Assembly: GCF_900184795.1 (NCBI RefSeq)
Contig: NZ_FXXN01000025.1
Coordinates: 46,464-110,463 of the forward strand
Source: Magnetospirillum sp. 15-1
GTDB lineage: Bacteria; Pseudomonadota; Alphaproteobacteria; Rhodospirillales; Magnetospirillaceae
Reading direction: 5' to 3'
DNA length: 64,000 nucleotides
The notes under the pieces were generated by a model. It was given only the letters and a program-made list of their open reading frames with translations, did no database searches and was not told the origin of the DNA. Shown in pieces: positions 20,468-29,014 of this stretch (its first letter is position 1; every line of letters starts with the position of its first letter). A program made the position numbers and the translations under genes.

Positions 20468-21199
20468 ATGAAGATCATCGCCACCATCGAGGCGCGCATG
20501 ACCTCGTCGCGCCTGCCGGGCAAGGTGCTGCTGCCGGCCCAGGGCAAGCCCATGCTGGCCCGCATGGTCGAACGGCTGCGCATGGTGCCCTCGCTGGACG
20601 GCATCGTGGTCGCCACCACCGTCAACGCCACCGACGACCCCATCGAGGTCCTGGCGGCGGAGCTGGGCATCGGCTGCTGGCGCGGCTCGGAGGACGACGT
20701 GCTGGCCCGCGTGCTGGACGCCGCCCACGCCTTCGACGCCGACGTCATCGTCGAGCTGACCGGCGACTGCCCGCTGATCGACCCGGTGATCGTCGAGCAA
20801 TGCGTCCAGGCCTACCGTGCGGCGGGGGTGGATTACCTTTCCAACGTGATGGAGCGGACCTACCCCATCGGCATGGACACCCAGGTGTTCGCCACCAGAA
20901 TTCTCGACGACGTGGCGCGCCGCACCAGCGACCCCACCGACCACGAGCATGTCAGCCTCTACATCTACCGCCACCCGGACCTCTATTCCCTGAAGAACGT
21001 GGCGGCGCCGCCCGAGCTGTACGACCCCGAACTGCGCCTGACGCTCGACACCCCCCAGGACTACCAGATGATCGATCAGGTGTTCGCGGCGCTGCTGCCC
21101 GGCGGTGCGGGCTTCTCCCTGGCCGATATCCTGGCCCTGCTCAAGGCGCGGCCCGAGTTGCGCAAGATCAACGACCATGTCGCCCACCGCTGGGTCTGA
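20468..21199 (+). CDS. Cytidylyltransferase-like sugar-nucleotide enzyme (SpsF type)
   Basis: A 243-residue nucleotidyltransferase-fold protein. The N-terminal nucleotide-binding motif ARMTSSRLPGK and the LTGDCPLIDP motif are typical of SpsF/acylneuraminate cytidylyltransferase relatives, which activate acidic or amino sugars as CMP derivatives. The ATG at 20468 marks where family similarity begins. It is the first of four overlapping genes (next start 23 bases before its stop), forming a sugar-modification operon. The sugar is unknown. Confidence 0.85.
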   Translation: MKIIATIEARMTSSRLPGKVLLPAQGKPMLARMVERLRMVPSLDGIVVATTVNATDDPIEVLAAELGIGCWRGSEDDVLARVLDAAHAFDADVIVELTGDCPLIDPVIVEQCVQAYRAAGVDYLSNVMERTYPIGMDTQVFATRILDDVARRTSDPTDHEHVSLYIYRHPDLYSLKNVAAPPELYDPELRLTLDTPQDYQMIDQVFAALLPGGAGFSLADILALLKARPELRKINDHVAHRWV

Positions 21200-22166
21200 G
21201 CGGCTGCGGGCCGTCATCATCGGCTGCGGCGCCATCGCCGGCGGCTATGACGAGGCTGACCCGAAGTCCGAGCAAATCCTGACCCACGCCAAGGCCTATC
21301 TCCGCCATCCCGGCTTCGAGATCGTCGCCTGCGTCGAGCCCGACGCGACGCGACGCGCCGCCTTCATGCGGGCCTGGGGCATCCCCGCCGGCTTCGCCGG
21401 CCTGGGCGAAGTGAACGTGGCCTACGATGTGGCCAGCGTCTGCGTTCCCACCGCCCATCACGCCGGGATTCTGGAGGCGCTGCTGGCGTCTCCCGCCCGG
21501 CTGGTGTTCGCGGAAAAGCCGCTGACCGACGACCTTGCCCGCTCGCGCGCCATCGTCCGGGCCTATGAGCGGGCGGGCAAGCCGCTTTGCGTGAACTATC
21601 TGCGTCGCTGGGCCGGTGGCCTCGTCCATTTGCAGGCCGAGATCGCCCGTGGCCAGTGGGGCGCCTTCCAAAAGGCCACGGCGTGGTACACCAAGGGCCT
21701 GCTGAACAACGGCAGCCATTTCCTCGATCTGCTGTCCTTCCTGCTGGGCGAGCTGGCGCCGGTCTGCGCGCTGGGCACCGTGGCGGACGGCCGTGCCGAC
21801 GACCCCACCCTGGACGTGGTGGTGAGGACGGCGGCGGGCGCACCCATCCATCTGCTGGGGGCCGACATGAACGCCTTCTCGCTGTTCGAGGCCGACCTGA
21901 TATTTGCCGGGGGCCGGATCGGCCTGACCGATTCCACCTTCAAGATCACGCGGCGCCCGGTGACCGACAGCCCGCGCTTCGCCGGCTACCGCGCCCTGGC
22001 CGAAGGCGCGACCAAGGACAGCGGCCTGGGTTACGCCATGCTGGACGCCGTCGACAACATCGCCCGCCACCTGAACGACGGCGTGCCCTTGCGCAGCACC
22101 GGGCGCACCGCCCTGGCGGTTCAGGAGCTGTGCGCCACCCTCGCCTGCCTGCCGGAGACCCATTGA
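21177..22166 (+). CDS. Gfo/Idh/MocA-family oxidoreductase
   Basis: A 329-residue NAD(P)-dependent sugar dehydrogenase-like protein. An N-terminal Rossmann motif GCGAIAGGYD, then the EKPLTDD motif with the conserved Lys (about residue 106) and a C-terminal substrate domain with NNGSHFLDL (about 180) define the family. It probably oxidises a sugar-nucleotide hydroxyl to a keto group that the next enzyme aminates. It overlaps the upstream gene by 23 bases and the downstream ATG by one base. Confidence 0.88.
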   Translation: MSPTAGSERLRAVIIGCGAIAGGYDEADPKSEQILTHAKAYLRHPGFEIVACVEPDATRRAAFMRAWGIPAGFAGLGEVNVAYDVASVCVPTAHHAGILEALLASPARLVFAEKPLTDDLARSRAIVRAYERAGKPLCVNYLRRWAGGLVHLQAEIARGQWGAFQKATAWYTKGLLNNGSHFLDLLSFLLGELAPVCALGTVADGRADDPTLDVVVRTAAGAPIHLLGADMNAFSLFEADLIFAGGRIGLTDSTFKITRRPVTDSPRFAGYRALAEGATKDSGLGYAMLDAVDNIARHLNDGVPLRSTGRTALAVQELCATLACLPETH

Positions 22167-23485
22167 TGAGCACCCTGGCCCTTCTGGGCGGTGATCCCGT
22201 CCGCACCAAGCTGTTCCCCGCCTATTCGGTCATCGGCGAAGACGACCGCGCCGCCGTGGCCAAGGTGATGGAAAGCGGCATCCTGTCGCGCTTTCTCGGC
22301 ACCTGGCACAACGACTTCTTCGGCGGCCCCGAGGTCAAGGCCTTCGAGCACGAATGGGCGACCGCCTTCAACGCCGCCCACGCGGTCAGCGTCAATTCGG
22401 CGACCAGCGGTCTCTATGCCGCGGCGGGCGCCGCCGGCATCGGACCGGGGGACGAGGTCATCGTCTCGCCCTACACCATGAGCGCCTCGGCGGTGGCCGC
22501 CCTGGTGTTCAACGCCGTGCCGGTGTTCGCCGACATCGATCCCGACAGTTACTGCCTGTCGGCCAAGACCATCGCCGCCAAGATCACGCCGCGCACCAAG
22601 GCGATCATCGTGGTCCACATCTTCGGCAACGTGGCCGACATGGACCCCATCATGGCGTTGGCCGAAGAACATGGACTCACGGTGATCGAAGACTGCGCCC
22701 AGGCGCCTTTCGCCACCTACAAGGGCCGTCCGGTGGGAACCCTGGGCCACATGGGGGTGTTCAGCCTCAACTACCACAAGCACATCCATACCGGCGAAGG
22801 CGGCGTGGTCACCACCAACGATTCCCGTCTGGCCGAGAAGGTGCAGCTGATCCGCAACCATGCCGAGGCAGTGGTGGAGAAGAAGGGCGCCACCGACCTG
22901 ATCAACATGATCGGCTTCAACTTCCGCTTAGGCGAGATCGAGGCGGCCATCGGCCGTCGCCAACTGCTGAAAGGCCCCGATCTGGTCAAGCGCCGCGAGG
23001 CCAACGTCAGGTATCTGGAGGACCGCATCAAGGGCATCCCCTTCCTGTCCATGCCCAGGGTCCAGGACGGAATCGAGCACGTCTACTACGTCCACGGCCT
23101 GTCCTATGATTCCGAGGCGGCGGGCGTGTCGCGCGCCACCTTCGTCCGCGCGCTGAAGGCCGAACTGGCCGCCACAGAATTGCGCGAAGGCGAAGGCGTG
23201 CTGATGGGCGAGGGCTATGTCCGGCCCCTCTACCTGCAACCGCTTTACCAGAAGCAGGTGGGCTATGGCGAGGTGGGCTGTCCGTTCAAGTGCCCCCACT
23301 ATTCCGGCACTCCCGACTACGCCGCCGGATCGTGCCCCAATACCGAGGACGCCCATTTCAATCGGGTGATCACCCATGAACTGATCCGCCCGCCGGCCAG
23401 CCGCGCCGACCTGGACGACGTGGCCAACGCCTTCACCAAGGTGGCGGAGAACATGGCCGGCCTGCGCGAGCTGGAGCGGCGCTGA
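22166..23485 (+). CDS. DegT/DnrJ/EryC1-family sugar aminotransferase
   Basis: A 439-residue PLP enzyme. It shows the family's NSATSGLYAA phosphate-binding segment, EDCAQAP and the PLP lysine region SLNYHKHIHTGEGG. Such enzymes place an amino group on keto sugars (AHBA-synthase/perosamine-type fold). A cysteine-containing segment (CPFKCPHYSG) near the C-terminus is unusual. It is coupled by one-base overlaps (TGATG) to both neighbours. With the oxidoreductase before and acyltransferase after it, it fits a pathway to an N-acylated amino sugar. Confidence 0.9.
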   Translation: MSTLALLGGDPVRTKLFPAYSVIGEDDRAAVAKVMESGILSRFLGTWHNDFFGGPEVKAFEHEWATAFNAAHAVSVNSATSGLYAAAGAAGIGPGDEVIVSPYTMSASAVAALVFNAVPVFADIDPDSYCLSAKTIAAKITPRTKAIIVVHIFGNVADMDPIMALAEEHGLTVIEDCAQAPFATYKGRPVGTLGHMGVFSLNYHKHIHTGEGGVVTTNDSRLAEKVQLIRNHAEAVVEKKGATDLINMIGFNFRLGEIEAAIGRRQLLKGPDLVKRREANVRYLEDRIKGIPFLSMPRVQDGIEHVYYVHGLSYDSEAAGVSRATFVRALKAELAATELREGEGVLMGEGYVRPLYLQPLYQKQVGYGEVGCPFKCPHYSGTPDYAAGSCPNTEDAHFNRVITHELIRPPASRADLDDVANAFTKVAENMAGLRELERR

Positions 23486-24459
23486 TGTCCAAGTACCGGG
23501 CGGAACCCATCGACCCTGGCGCGACGGCGGACGGCTTTCTCGAATGGGACGCCCACCCCTTGCGCGGTGGGTTCGCCGCCCGGCTTTATCCCACCGTGGC
23601 CCCCGCCCACCGGGACATCTCGTTCCAGGTGACCGGTCCCTCCGGTCCGGTGGTGCGGGTCCGCGCCACCCTCGGCCCCGATCAGGTGTCGCTGTGGGGC
23701 CTGCCCGCCGTGCTGGCCTGGAAGCCGGATGCCGAGCCCCGGCATATCAAGGACGGCCTCGCCACCGCCCTCGACCACCTGACCGAGACCGCCGCACGGG
23801 GCGGCGCCTCCCGTCTGGTGATCGGCGGCGCGGCGGAACCGGCGTGCGATCCCCTGGCCGCCCTGCTAGTGGATCGCGGCGCCGAAGGAACCGTCCAGGC
23901 CTCGGCCATGGTCGACCTCCACCGCCCGGCCGAGGCTCTGCGCGCCGATATCCGCGACAGCTACCGCTCGCTGACCAACTGGGGCAGCCGCAACCTGACG
24001 CTTTCCTTCGTCAACGCCGCCAACCCCGACCGCGCCGCCTTCGACCTGTTTCCCGACTTCCACGCCCGCATCGCCGGCGGGCGCCGGCGGGACGAGGCGT
24101 ATTGGCAGGTCTATTGGAACGAGATCGCCCAGGGCCGGGCCGAGATGGTGCTGGGCTTCCTGCCCCCTGAAAACGGCGAGGACGGCACCCTGGCCGCCGG
24201 CTCCCTGGTGGTATGGGCGGGCAGTACCGCCTATTACGCCTCGGGCGTCTACGACCGCGACAAGTTCGACAAGCCGCTGGGCCACTGGCCCCTGTGGAAC
24301 ACCATCCTGCGCGCCCGGGAGGCGGGGCTGTCGGCCTTCGACCTGGGCGAGATTCCGCCGCGCGGCCATGCCGACGACAAGGAAATCTCCATCGCCTTCT
24401 TCAAGCGCGGCTTCACCTCGGGACGAAGCCTGCGGGTGAAGTGGGTTATCGGGGTGTAG
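23485..24459 (+). CDS. FemAB/GNAT-like acyltransferase
   Basis: A 324-residue protein with weak N-terminal similarity to known folds and a C-terminal half typical of FemAB-like GNAT proteins: YWNEIAQG, a beta-strand with YYASGVYD, HWPLWNTI, and FDLGEIPP followed by FFKRGF. Family members transfer acyl or aminoacyl groups to amines. In this operon it most likely N-acylates the amino sugar made upstream (inference). The start overlaps the aminotransferase stop by one base. It ends 9 bases from the convergent GT41 gene. Confidence 0.75.
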   Translation: MSKYRAEPIDPGATADGFLEWDAHPLRGGFAARLYPTVAPAHRDISFQVTGPSGPVVRVRATLGPDQVSLWGLPAVLAWKPDAEPRHIKDGLATALDHLTETAARGGASRLVIGGAAEPACDPLAALLVDRGAEGTVQASAMVDLHRPAEALRADIRDSYRSLTNWGSRNLTLSFVNAANPDRAAFDLFPDFHARIAGGRRRDEAYWQVYWNEIAQGRAEMVLGFLPPENGEDGTLAAGSLVVWAGSTAYYASGVYDRDKFDKPLGHWPLWNTILRAREAGLSAFDLGEIPPRGHADDKEISIAFFKRGFTSGRSLRVKWVIGV

Positions 24460-24468
24460 TCATCCCCG

Positions 24469-26277
24469 CTAAACGTCGAAGCCCTGGGGCTTCTCGCCTT
24501 TCTCCCACGTCGCCCACATGGTGTCGAAAGCCCGTTCCAGCGGGCCGACGAAGGCCTTGCCGTCGAACAGGGGCGAGGATTGGGTCGCCGCCCACAGGCG
24601 CTGGCGCAGATCGGCCAGGGCGACCCGCTCCTTGGCCAGATACTGGGCCAGGGCATGATAGGCCCCTTGCGAGTCGGTGATCAGTTCGTCGAAGCCCAAC
24701 GCCCGCAGCAGCGATCCCGCCACCCGCGAGGCGAAGGTGCGGCCCGCCCAGGCCACCAGGGGCACGCCGGCCCACAGGGCGTCGCTGGCCGTGGTGTGGC
24801 CGCCGCACGGCCAGGTGTCGAGGAACAGGTCGGCGGCCGACAGGCGGGCCAGATGCTCGGCCTGGGGCAGACGCGGCGCGAAGATCAGCCGGGCCGGGTC
24901 GATGCCCACCGCGCTCGCCATGGCGCGCAGGCTGGCGGTGGCCGCCGGGTGGAATTCCACGAACCACAGCACCGCGTCGCTTTGCGCCTGCAGCACGCTG
25001 ATCCACACCGCGAAGGTCTCGGCGTTGATCTTGAAGGTGTTGTTGAACACCGCCACCACGAAGGCGTCTTCCGGCAGCCCCCATTTGGCCTTAGGCTCGC
25101 GCGGCACGGCACGCGGCCGGCGGGAATCGTTGGGCTGATAGCACAGCGGCAGGCGCACCACCTGCTCGGCGTAGTCGCCCTCGCCTCCCGGCGGAATAAC
25201 GAAGGAATCGGCGACGATGTAATCCATGCAGGTGCCGCCGAAGGTGCCGGGAAAGCCCAGCCACGCCACCTGAAGCGGCGCCGGACGGGCGGCCAGGATG
25301 CCGGTGCGGGCACGGCCCGTATGGCCCTTCAAGTCCACCAGGATATCGATGCCGTCGGCCTGGATGCGCCGGGCGCCGTCCGCCTCGGAGAGCGGCCCCA
25401 GTTCCACCCAGTGGTCGCAGGCGTCGCGCAGGCGGGAACGCACCGCCCCCTTGTCCTCGGGGCCATAGGAATAGGCGAAGATTTCGAAGCGCGAGCGGTC
25501 GTGGCTTTCCAGCGCCTCGGCCAGCAGATAGGCGGTGGCGTGGTCGTGGAAGTCCTCGGACAGATAGCCCAGCCGAAGACGCGGACGCCGCGCCGAAGGC
25601 TTATGGGCCATGGGCGCGGTACGGTTCTCGATGAACGAGGCGGCCTCGTCGGCATAGCGGCGCTGCTCGGCCGGGCTGAAATCGTGGATCAGCAGGGAAA
25701 AGGGCGAGGCCGGCAGGCTCTTGCCGGTGCGCCACGACGGCAGGGCGGAGATGGCCTCCCTGACCATGGGGACGTTGTCCCAGTCGCACAGCACCGCCAG
25801 TTCCAGGCCGAGATAGCCCAGCGCCCCGCCATCGGCGCCGCCGGTCAGGCGCACCACGTTGCTGTAGGCCAGGGCGGCCCCCTCGTGGTCGTCCATCTGG
25901 GCCGCCAGACTGGCCATGTTGCGCCAGCCGTCCACATAGGATTCGTCCAGTTCCACGGCGCGGCGATAGCAGGCCATGGCGTCCTGCGGCCGGCCGGTGG
26001 AGATCAGCACGGTGCCGAGATTGCCGTGGAAGGCGGCGGCCTTGGGGCTGGCGGCGATGGCGCCGCGGATCAGGCGCTCCGCCTCGGCCAGTTGGCCCTT
26101 CTGCATGGCCACCAGACCGGACAGATGCAGGCCGTCGGGATGCAGCGGCGACTGCTTGAGCAAGCCCTTGTATAAGCGGCCCGCCCCGTCCAGGTCGCCG
26201 GCAAGATGGAGCTTCACCGCATCGTGCAGAAGCTGGTCCGCCGACTTATGCTTGCCACCGCTCACGGGCCGCTCCAT
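24469..26277 (-). CDS. TPR-containing O-GlcNAc transferase-like glycosyltransferase (GT41), copy 3
   Basis: A 602-residue GT41 protein. TPR repeats span about residues 10-140, with pattern residues such as LHLSGLVAMQKGQLAEAE. The catalytic region includes LGYLSEDFHDH (about 234), FNNTFK with the donor-binding Lys (about 410) and CGGHTTASDALW (about 488-500). It is more divergent from copies 1 and 2 than they are from each other. I chose the ATG at 26277; a TTG 42 bases upstream is weaker. It converges on the sugar cassette and is divergent from flaF, so flagellin or another surface protein is an attractive target (inference). Confidence 0.9.
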   Translation of the reverse strand: MERPVSGGKHKSADQLLHDAVKLHLAGDLDGAGRLYKGLLKQSPLHPDGLHLSGLVAMQKGQLAEAERLIRGAIAASPKAAAFHGNLGTVLISTGRPQDAMACYRRAVELDESYVDGWRNMASLAAQMDDHEGAALAYSNVVRLTGGADGGALGYLGLELAVLCDWDNVPMVREAISALPSWRTGKSLPASPFSLLIHDFSPAEQRRYADEAASFIENRTAPMAHKPSARRPRLRLGYLSEDFHDHATAYLLAEALESHDRSRFEIFAYSYGPEDKGAVRSRLRDACDHWVELGPLSEADGARRIQADGIDILVDLKGHTGRARTGILAARPAPLQVAWLGFPGTFGGTCMDYIVADSFVIPPGGEGDYAEQVVRLPLCYQPNDSRRPRAVPREPKAKWGLPEDAFVVAVFNNTFKINAETFAVWISVLQAQSDAVLWFVEFHPAATASLRAMASAVGIDPARLIFAPRLPQAEHLARLSAADLFLDTWPCGGHTTASDALWAGVPLVAWAGRTFASRVAGSLLRALGFDELITDSQGAYHALAQYLAKERVALADLRQRLWAATQSSPLFDGKAFVGPLERAFDTMWATWEKGEKPQGFDV

Positions 26278-26495
26278 CCAAGATAGATCATTCGTCGAGG
26301 ATAGGGGGCGGCCAGCCAACCGTCAACGCGTCTACCCATGCCGGTACCCATCGGGACGGTGCGATGGAACCGTGGTCCGGCATTTAAGGGTTTTTCAACA
26401 TACGATTTGGCATGATTCCATGACCTGACGTATGATTCGGGAACGCACCGAAGGCGGCGATGGGCCGTCCTCACTTGATGCCGGGGGAAAACCTA

Positions 26496-26840
26496 ATGTC
26501 CCAAGCTATCCAGATCGAGTCGCTGAAGATCGGCGAACAAGACGCCTTCGGCTTGGTGGAAGCTGCCATCACCCTGGATCAGTCGCGCGGCGACAAGGCC
26601 CGTCTGGCGGCGGCGCTGGATCATAACCTCCAGCTCTGGGTGGCCATCCGCACCCTGGTCTCCGATGCCGGCAGCACCCTGCCCGACGCCATCAAGGCCA
26701 ACCTGAAGCGCCTGTCCGACTTCGTCGCCGACACCACCTTGAAGAAGGGCGTCGACATCAGCGACAACACCATCACCACCCTGGTGAACGTCAACCTGCA
26801 AATTTCCGAGGGGCTGCTGGAAAGCGCCAATCGAGCCTGA
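26496..26840 (+). CDS. flaF: Flagellin synthesis regulator FlaF
   Basis: A 114-residue alphaproteobacterial protein that promotes flagellin translation or secretion opposite FlbT. The pattern fits FlaF: an Ala/Leu-rich helix, HNLQLWVAIRTLV, LPDAIKANLKRLSDFV, and a final NVNLQISEGL. The ATG at 26496 has GGGGGA eight bases upstream and gives normal FlaF length. flbT, usually a close neighbour, lies 19 kb away. Flagellin genes are not in the window. Confidence 0.85.
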   Translation: MSQAIQIESLKIGEQDAFGLVEAAITLDQSRGDKARLAAALDHNLQLWVAIRTLVSDAGSTLPDAIKANLKRLSDFVADTTLKKGVDISDNTITTLVNVNLQISEGLLESANRA

Positions 26841-27826
26841 CCGACCTTCCCCTTCACGGCGGCGATCTCGCCGCCGCCCAGGCCCGGTGGGGCCGGCCGG
26901 CCCAGGGTTGGCTGGACCTGTCCACCGGCATCAATCCCTGGCCCTACCCCTTGCCCGACGTGCCGTCCCCGTGCTGGCAGCGGCTGCCCGATTCCGCCGC
27001 CCATCAGGCGTTGCTGGAGGCGGCCGCCCGGCGCTGGGATATCCCGGCGCAAGCACGGGTGGTGGCGGGAAACGGCAGCCAGGCGCTGATCCAGGCCCTG
27101 CCCCGCGTCACCCCGCTCACCGAGGTCGCCATCCTCGGCCCCACCTATGGCGAGCATGCCCGCGCCTGGAATGCCGCCGGCCACCGGGTGCACGCCGTCG
27201 CCACGGCGGAGGAGGCCGGAGAGGCGGGCGCGGTGGTGGTGGTCAATCCCAACAATCCCGACGGACGGATCATCGCCCCCGAGCGGCTGCTCGAACTGGC
27301 CGGCCGTCTGGCGGCGCGCGGCGGCATACTGGTGGTGGACGAGGCGTTCTGCGACGAGCGGCCCGATCTGTCGCTGACCGCACTGGTACGGCCCGGTCTG
27401 GTGGTGCTGCGCTCGTTCGGCAAGTTCTTCGGTCTGGCCGGGCTGCGCCTGGGCTTCGCCGTGGCGGCGACGGAGATGGCGGGCCGTCTGGCCGATCATC
27501 TCGGCCCCTGGCCGGTCTCCGGTCCGGCCCTGGCGGTGGGCACCACGGCTCTGGCGGATCGGGAGTGGAGCACCGCCACCATCGCCCGCCTGACCGCCGC
27601 CGCCGCCCGCCTGGACGCCATTCTCGGCAGGGCGGGGCTGGAGATCGCGGGCGGCACCTTCCTGTTCCGCCTGGCCCGCCACGATCAGGCCCCGGCCATT
27701 TACCAGCGGCTGGGACGGGCCGGCATCCTGGTCCGCGCCTTCGCCTTTCGCCCCGACATCCTGCGCTTCGGTCTGCCGGGCGGCACCGCCGAGGAACAGC
27801 GCCTGGAGAATGCCCTCGGCGGCTGA
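26837..27826 (+). CDS. cobC: Cobalamin-biosynthesis PLP aminotransferase-like protein (CobC/CobD type), non-canonical start
   Basis: A fold-type I PLP enzyme of the histidinol-phosphate aminotransferase/threonine-phosphate decarboxylase group, involved in making the aminopropanol arm of B12. Family similarity (LHGGDLAAA, LDLSTGINPWPYP) begins at about 26850, yet this frame has no ATG, GTG or TTG between a stop at 26626 and a TTG at 26951. A CTG at 26837 overlaps the flaF stop as CTGA, mimicking the ATGA/GTGA couplings elsewhere, and gives 329 residues. NPNNPDGR and the PLP-lysine motif SFGKFFGLAGLRLGF are intact. No other cob genes are nearby. Confidence 0.75.
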   Translation: MTDLPLHGGDLAAAQARWGRPAQGWLDLSTGINPWPYPLPDVPSPCWQRLPDSAAHQALLEAAARRWDIPAQARVVAGNGSQALIQALPRVTPLTEVAILGPTYGEHARAWNAAGHRVHAVATAEEAGEAGAVVVVNPNNPDGRIIAPERLLELAGRLAARGGILVVDEAFCDERPDLSLTALVRPGLVVLRSFGKFFGLAGLRLGFAVAATEMAGRLADHLGPWPVSGPALAVGTTALADREWSTATIARLTAAAARLDAILGRAGLEIAGGTFLFRLARHDQAPAIYQRLGRAGILVRAFAFRPDILRFGLPGGTAEEQRLENALGG

Positions 27827-27933
27827 AGCGGCCTTTTTCACGGCCCCCAGAGAGCCGAGAGGCCTGGACCTTCCAGCCAAACGGAAACGGGTCCGACCTT
27901 GCGGGCGGACCTCAATAAGGCGCGAAACTGTAG

Positions 27934-27957
27934 GGCCGGCCTCGGCTTTCGCCGGCC
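27934..27957. terminator. GC-rich hairpin between convergent genes
   Basis: GGCCGGC and GCCGGCC flank a 10-base loop and are followed on the plus strand by GTTTCCTT. It sits between the convergent cobC-like gene and the FlaG-like gene and could end either transcript. The tail is a poor U-run, so this is tentative. Confidence 0.4.
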
Positions 27958-27993
27958 GTTTCCTTCAAGTCAAGCGGCGACCTGGGTCGCCGC

Positions 27994-28413
27994 TCAGACC
28001 TTGATCGAACCGCCGGTCGGCGCGGGTGCGGCCGCGGGGGCCGGAGCGCTGGGGGCGGCAGCCACCGGAGCGGGCGGAGCCTTGACGTCCTCGGCGGCCG
28101 AGGCGGAAGCCTTGGCGGACGAGGATTGCTGCTGCTCGATACCTGTCGGGATGTTGCGCTTGTACTCTTCGACCACCTGGCGCGAAGGGTACTGCTCGAC
28201 TTCCTTGCCCGTATCGCCGTCACGAACGACCAGCAGAGCCAAGCCGGTTCCACTGTCGACCTTGACCACCGGAGAGGTGTAACGGGGGGGTTCGGAGACG
28301 GAAGCGGTTCCCGTGGCCTCGACAGTCGCAGGCTGAGCCGCATGTGCTGCCGGGTGGGCCGCCTCGGCGACGGGTGACCGGAGCGGGGCGTCTGATGCGA
28401 TCGAGGTGGACAT
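27994..28413 (-). CDS. FlaG-like protein
   Basis: A 139-residue protein with a central segment (VVKVDSGTGLALLVVRDGDTGKEVEQYPSRQ, about residues 49-79, abbreviated here) matching the FlaG/YvyC pattern of a short beta region with D-x2-TG-x-x-I-x-Q-x-P. The flanks are Ala/Pro-rich and low-complexity. FlaG proteins influence filament length in polar-flagellated bacteria. The start has a clean GGAGGG site five bases upstream. Proximity to flaF supports a flagellar role; without a search the family call is moderate. Confidence 0.55.
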   Translation of the reverse strand: MSTSIASDAPLRSPVAEAAHPAAHAAQPATVEATGTASVSEPPRYTSPVVKVDSGTGLALLVVRDGDTGKEVEQYPSRQVVEEYKRNIPTGIEQQQSSSAKASASAAEDVKAPPAPVAAAPSAPAPAAAPAPTGGSIKV

Positions 28414-28578
28414 TCTGCCCTCCTATTATCATTGAACTCGACAACTGCCGGACCTGGGAGGCCACGGAGGGACTCCGCCCGACAGCGCCTTCTGGCACAA
28501 GGCATAGACTACAGGTTTTGGCCGTTATGAAGCAATCGGATTCTTGACAAATTCCAGAGCTTCTGAGTCGGCGCCAAC

Positions 28579-28959
28579 TCAGTCGGCGGATGGAGCCCGG
28601 TCGCTGGCCCGGCGGGCCAGCCCCGGAGGAGGAGCCGACAAAACCTGAGCGCTTTGCTGGGCGCGGCGGTCGAACAGAATCTTGACCGTGGCGCGGGCGA
28701 ACATCCTGAGCCGTCCGATCTTGTACTGCTCGGACAGGTTGGGCGCCTTGAGGATACCCAGGAAAAAGCGGGAAATCTCGCCCAGGGTCTGGTGGCGCAA
28801 CTGGGCATCGCACTCGCGGCGCAGTAACCCGCTCACCAAATCCTGGGAGGCAGCCATCAGCACCAGACCATCGGTCTGGGCATCGATCAGGGCGCACATC
28901 TTGTCGAACAGCAGAAGCTGTTCGTCGGACAGCGGGATATCGTCGGTCGCAGACGCCAT
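28579..28959 (-). CDS. Conserved-looking hypothetical protein
   Basis: A 126-residue soluble, mostly helical protein beginning MASATDDIPL. GGAGGGGG lies just upstream of the ATG at 28959, a strong ribosome-binding site that decides this start over an upstream one. There is no known motif; a Leu/Arg/Phe-rich middle (SRFFLGILKAPNL) suggests an amphipathic helix bundle. The C-terminal 25 residues are Pro/Ala/Arg-rich. It sits between the FlaG-like gene and the acyl-CoA synthetase-like gene, all on the minus strand. Confidence 0.65.
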   Translation of the reverse strand: MASATDDIPLSDEQLLLFDKMCALIDAQTDGLVLMAASQDLVSGLLRRECDAQLRHQTLGEISRFFLGILKAPNLSEQYKIGRLRMFARATVKILFDRRAQQSAQVLSAPPPGLARRASDRAPSAD

Positions 28960-29014
28960 GAAGCCCCCTCCTTTCGGGATAATCATGGCATCGCACACGG
29001 GCAAACACCAGCAA

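Noticed and set aside
26399-26434. TTTGGCATGATTCC upstream of flaF as a second sigma-54 promoter, and a CATACG/CGTATG inverted repeat around it
   Set aside because: The GC element is not at the right distance from GG, and a 6-bp inverted repeat is weak; chance match cannot be excluded.
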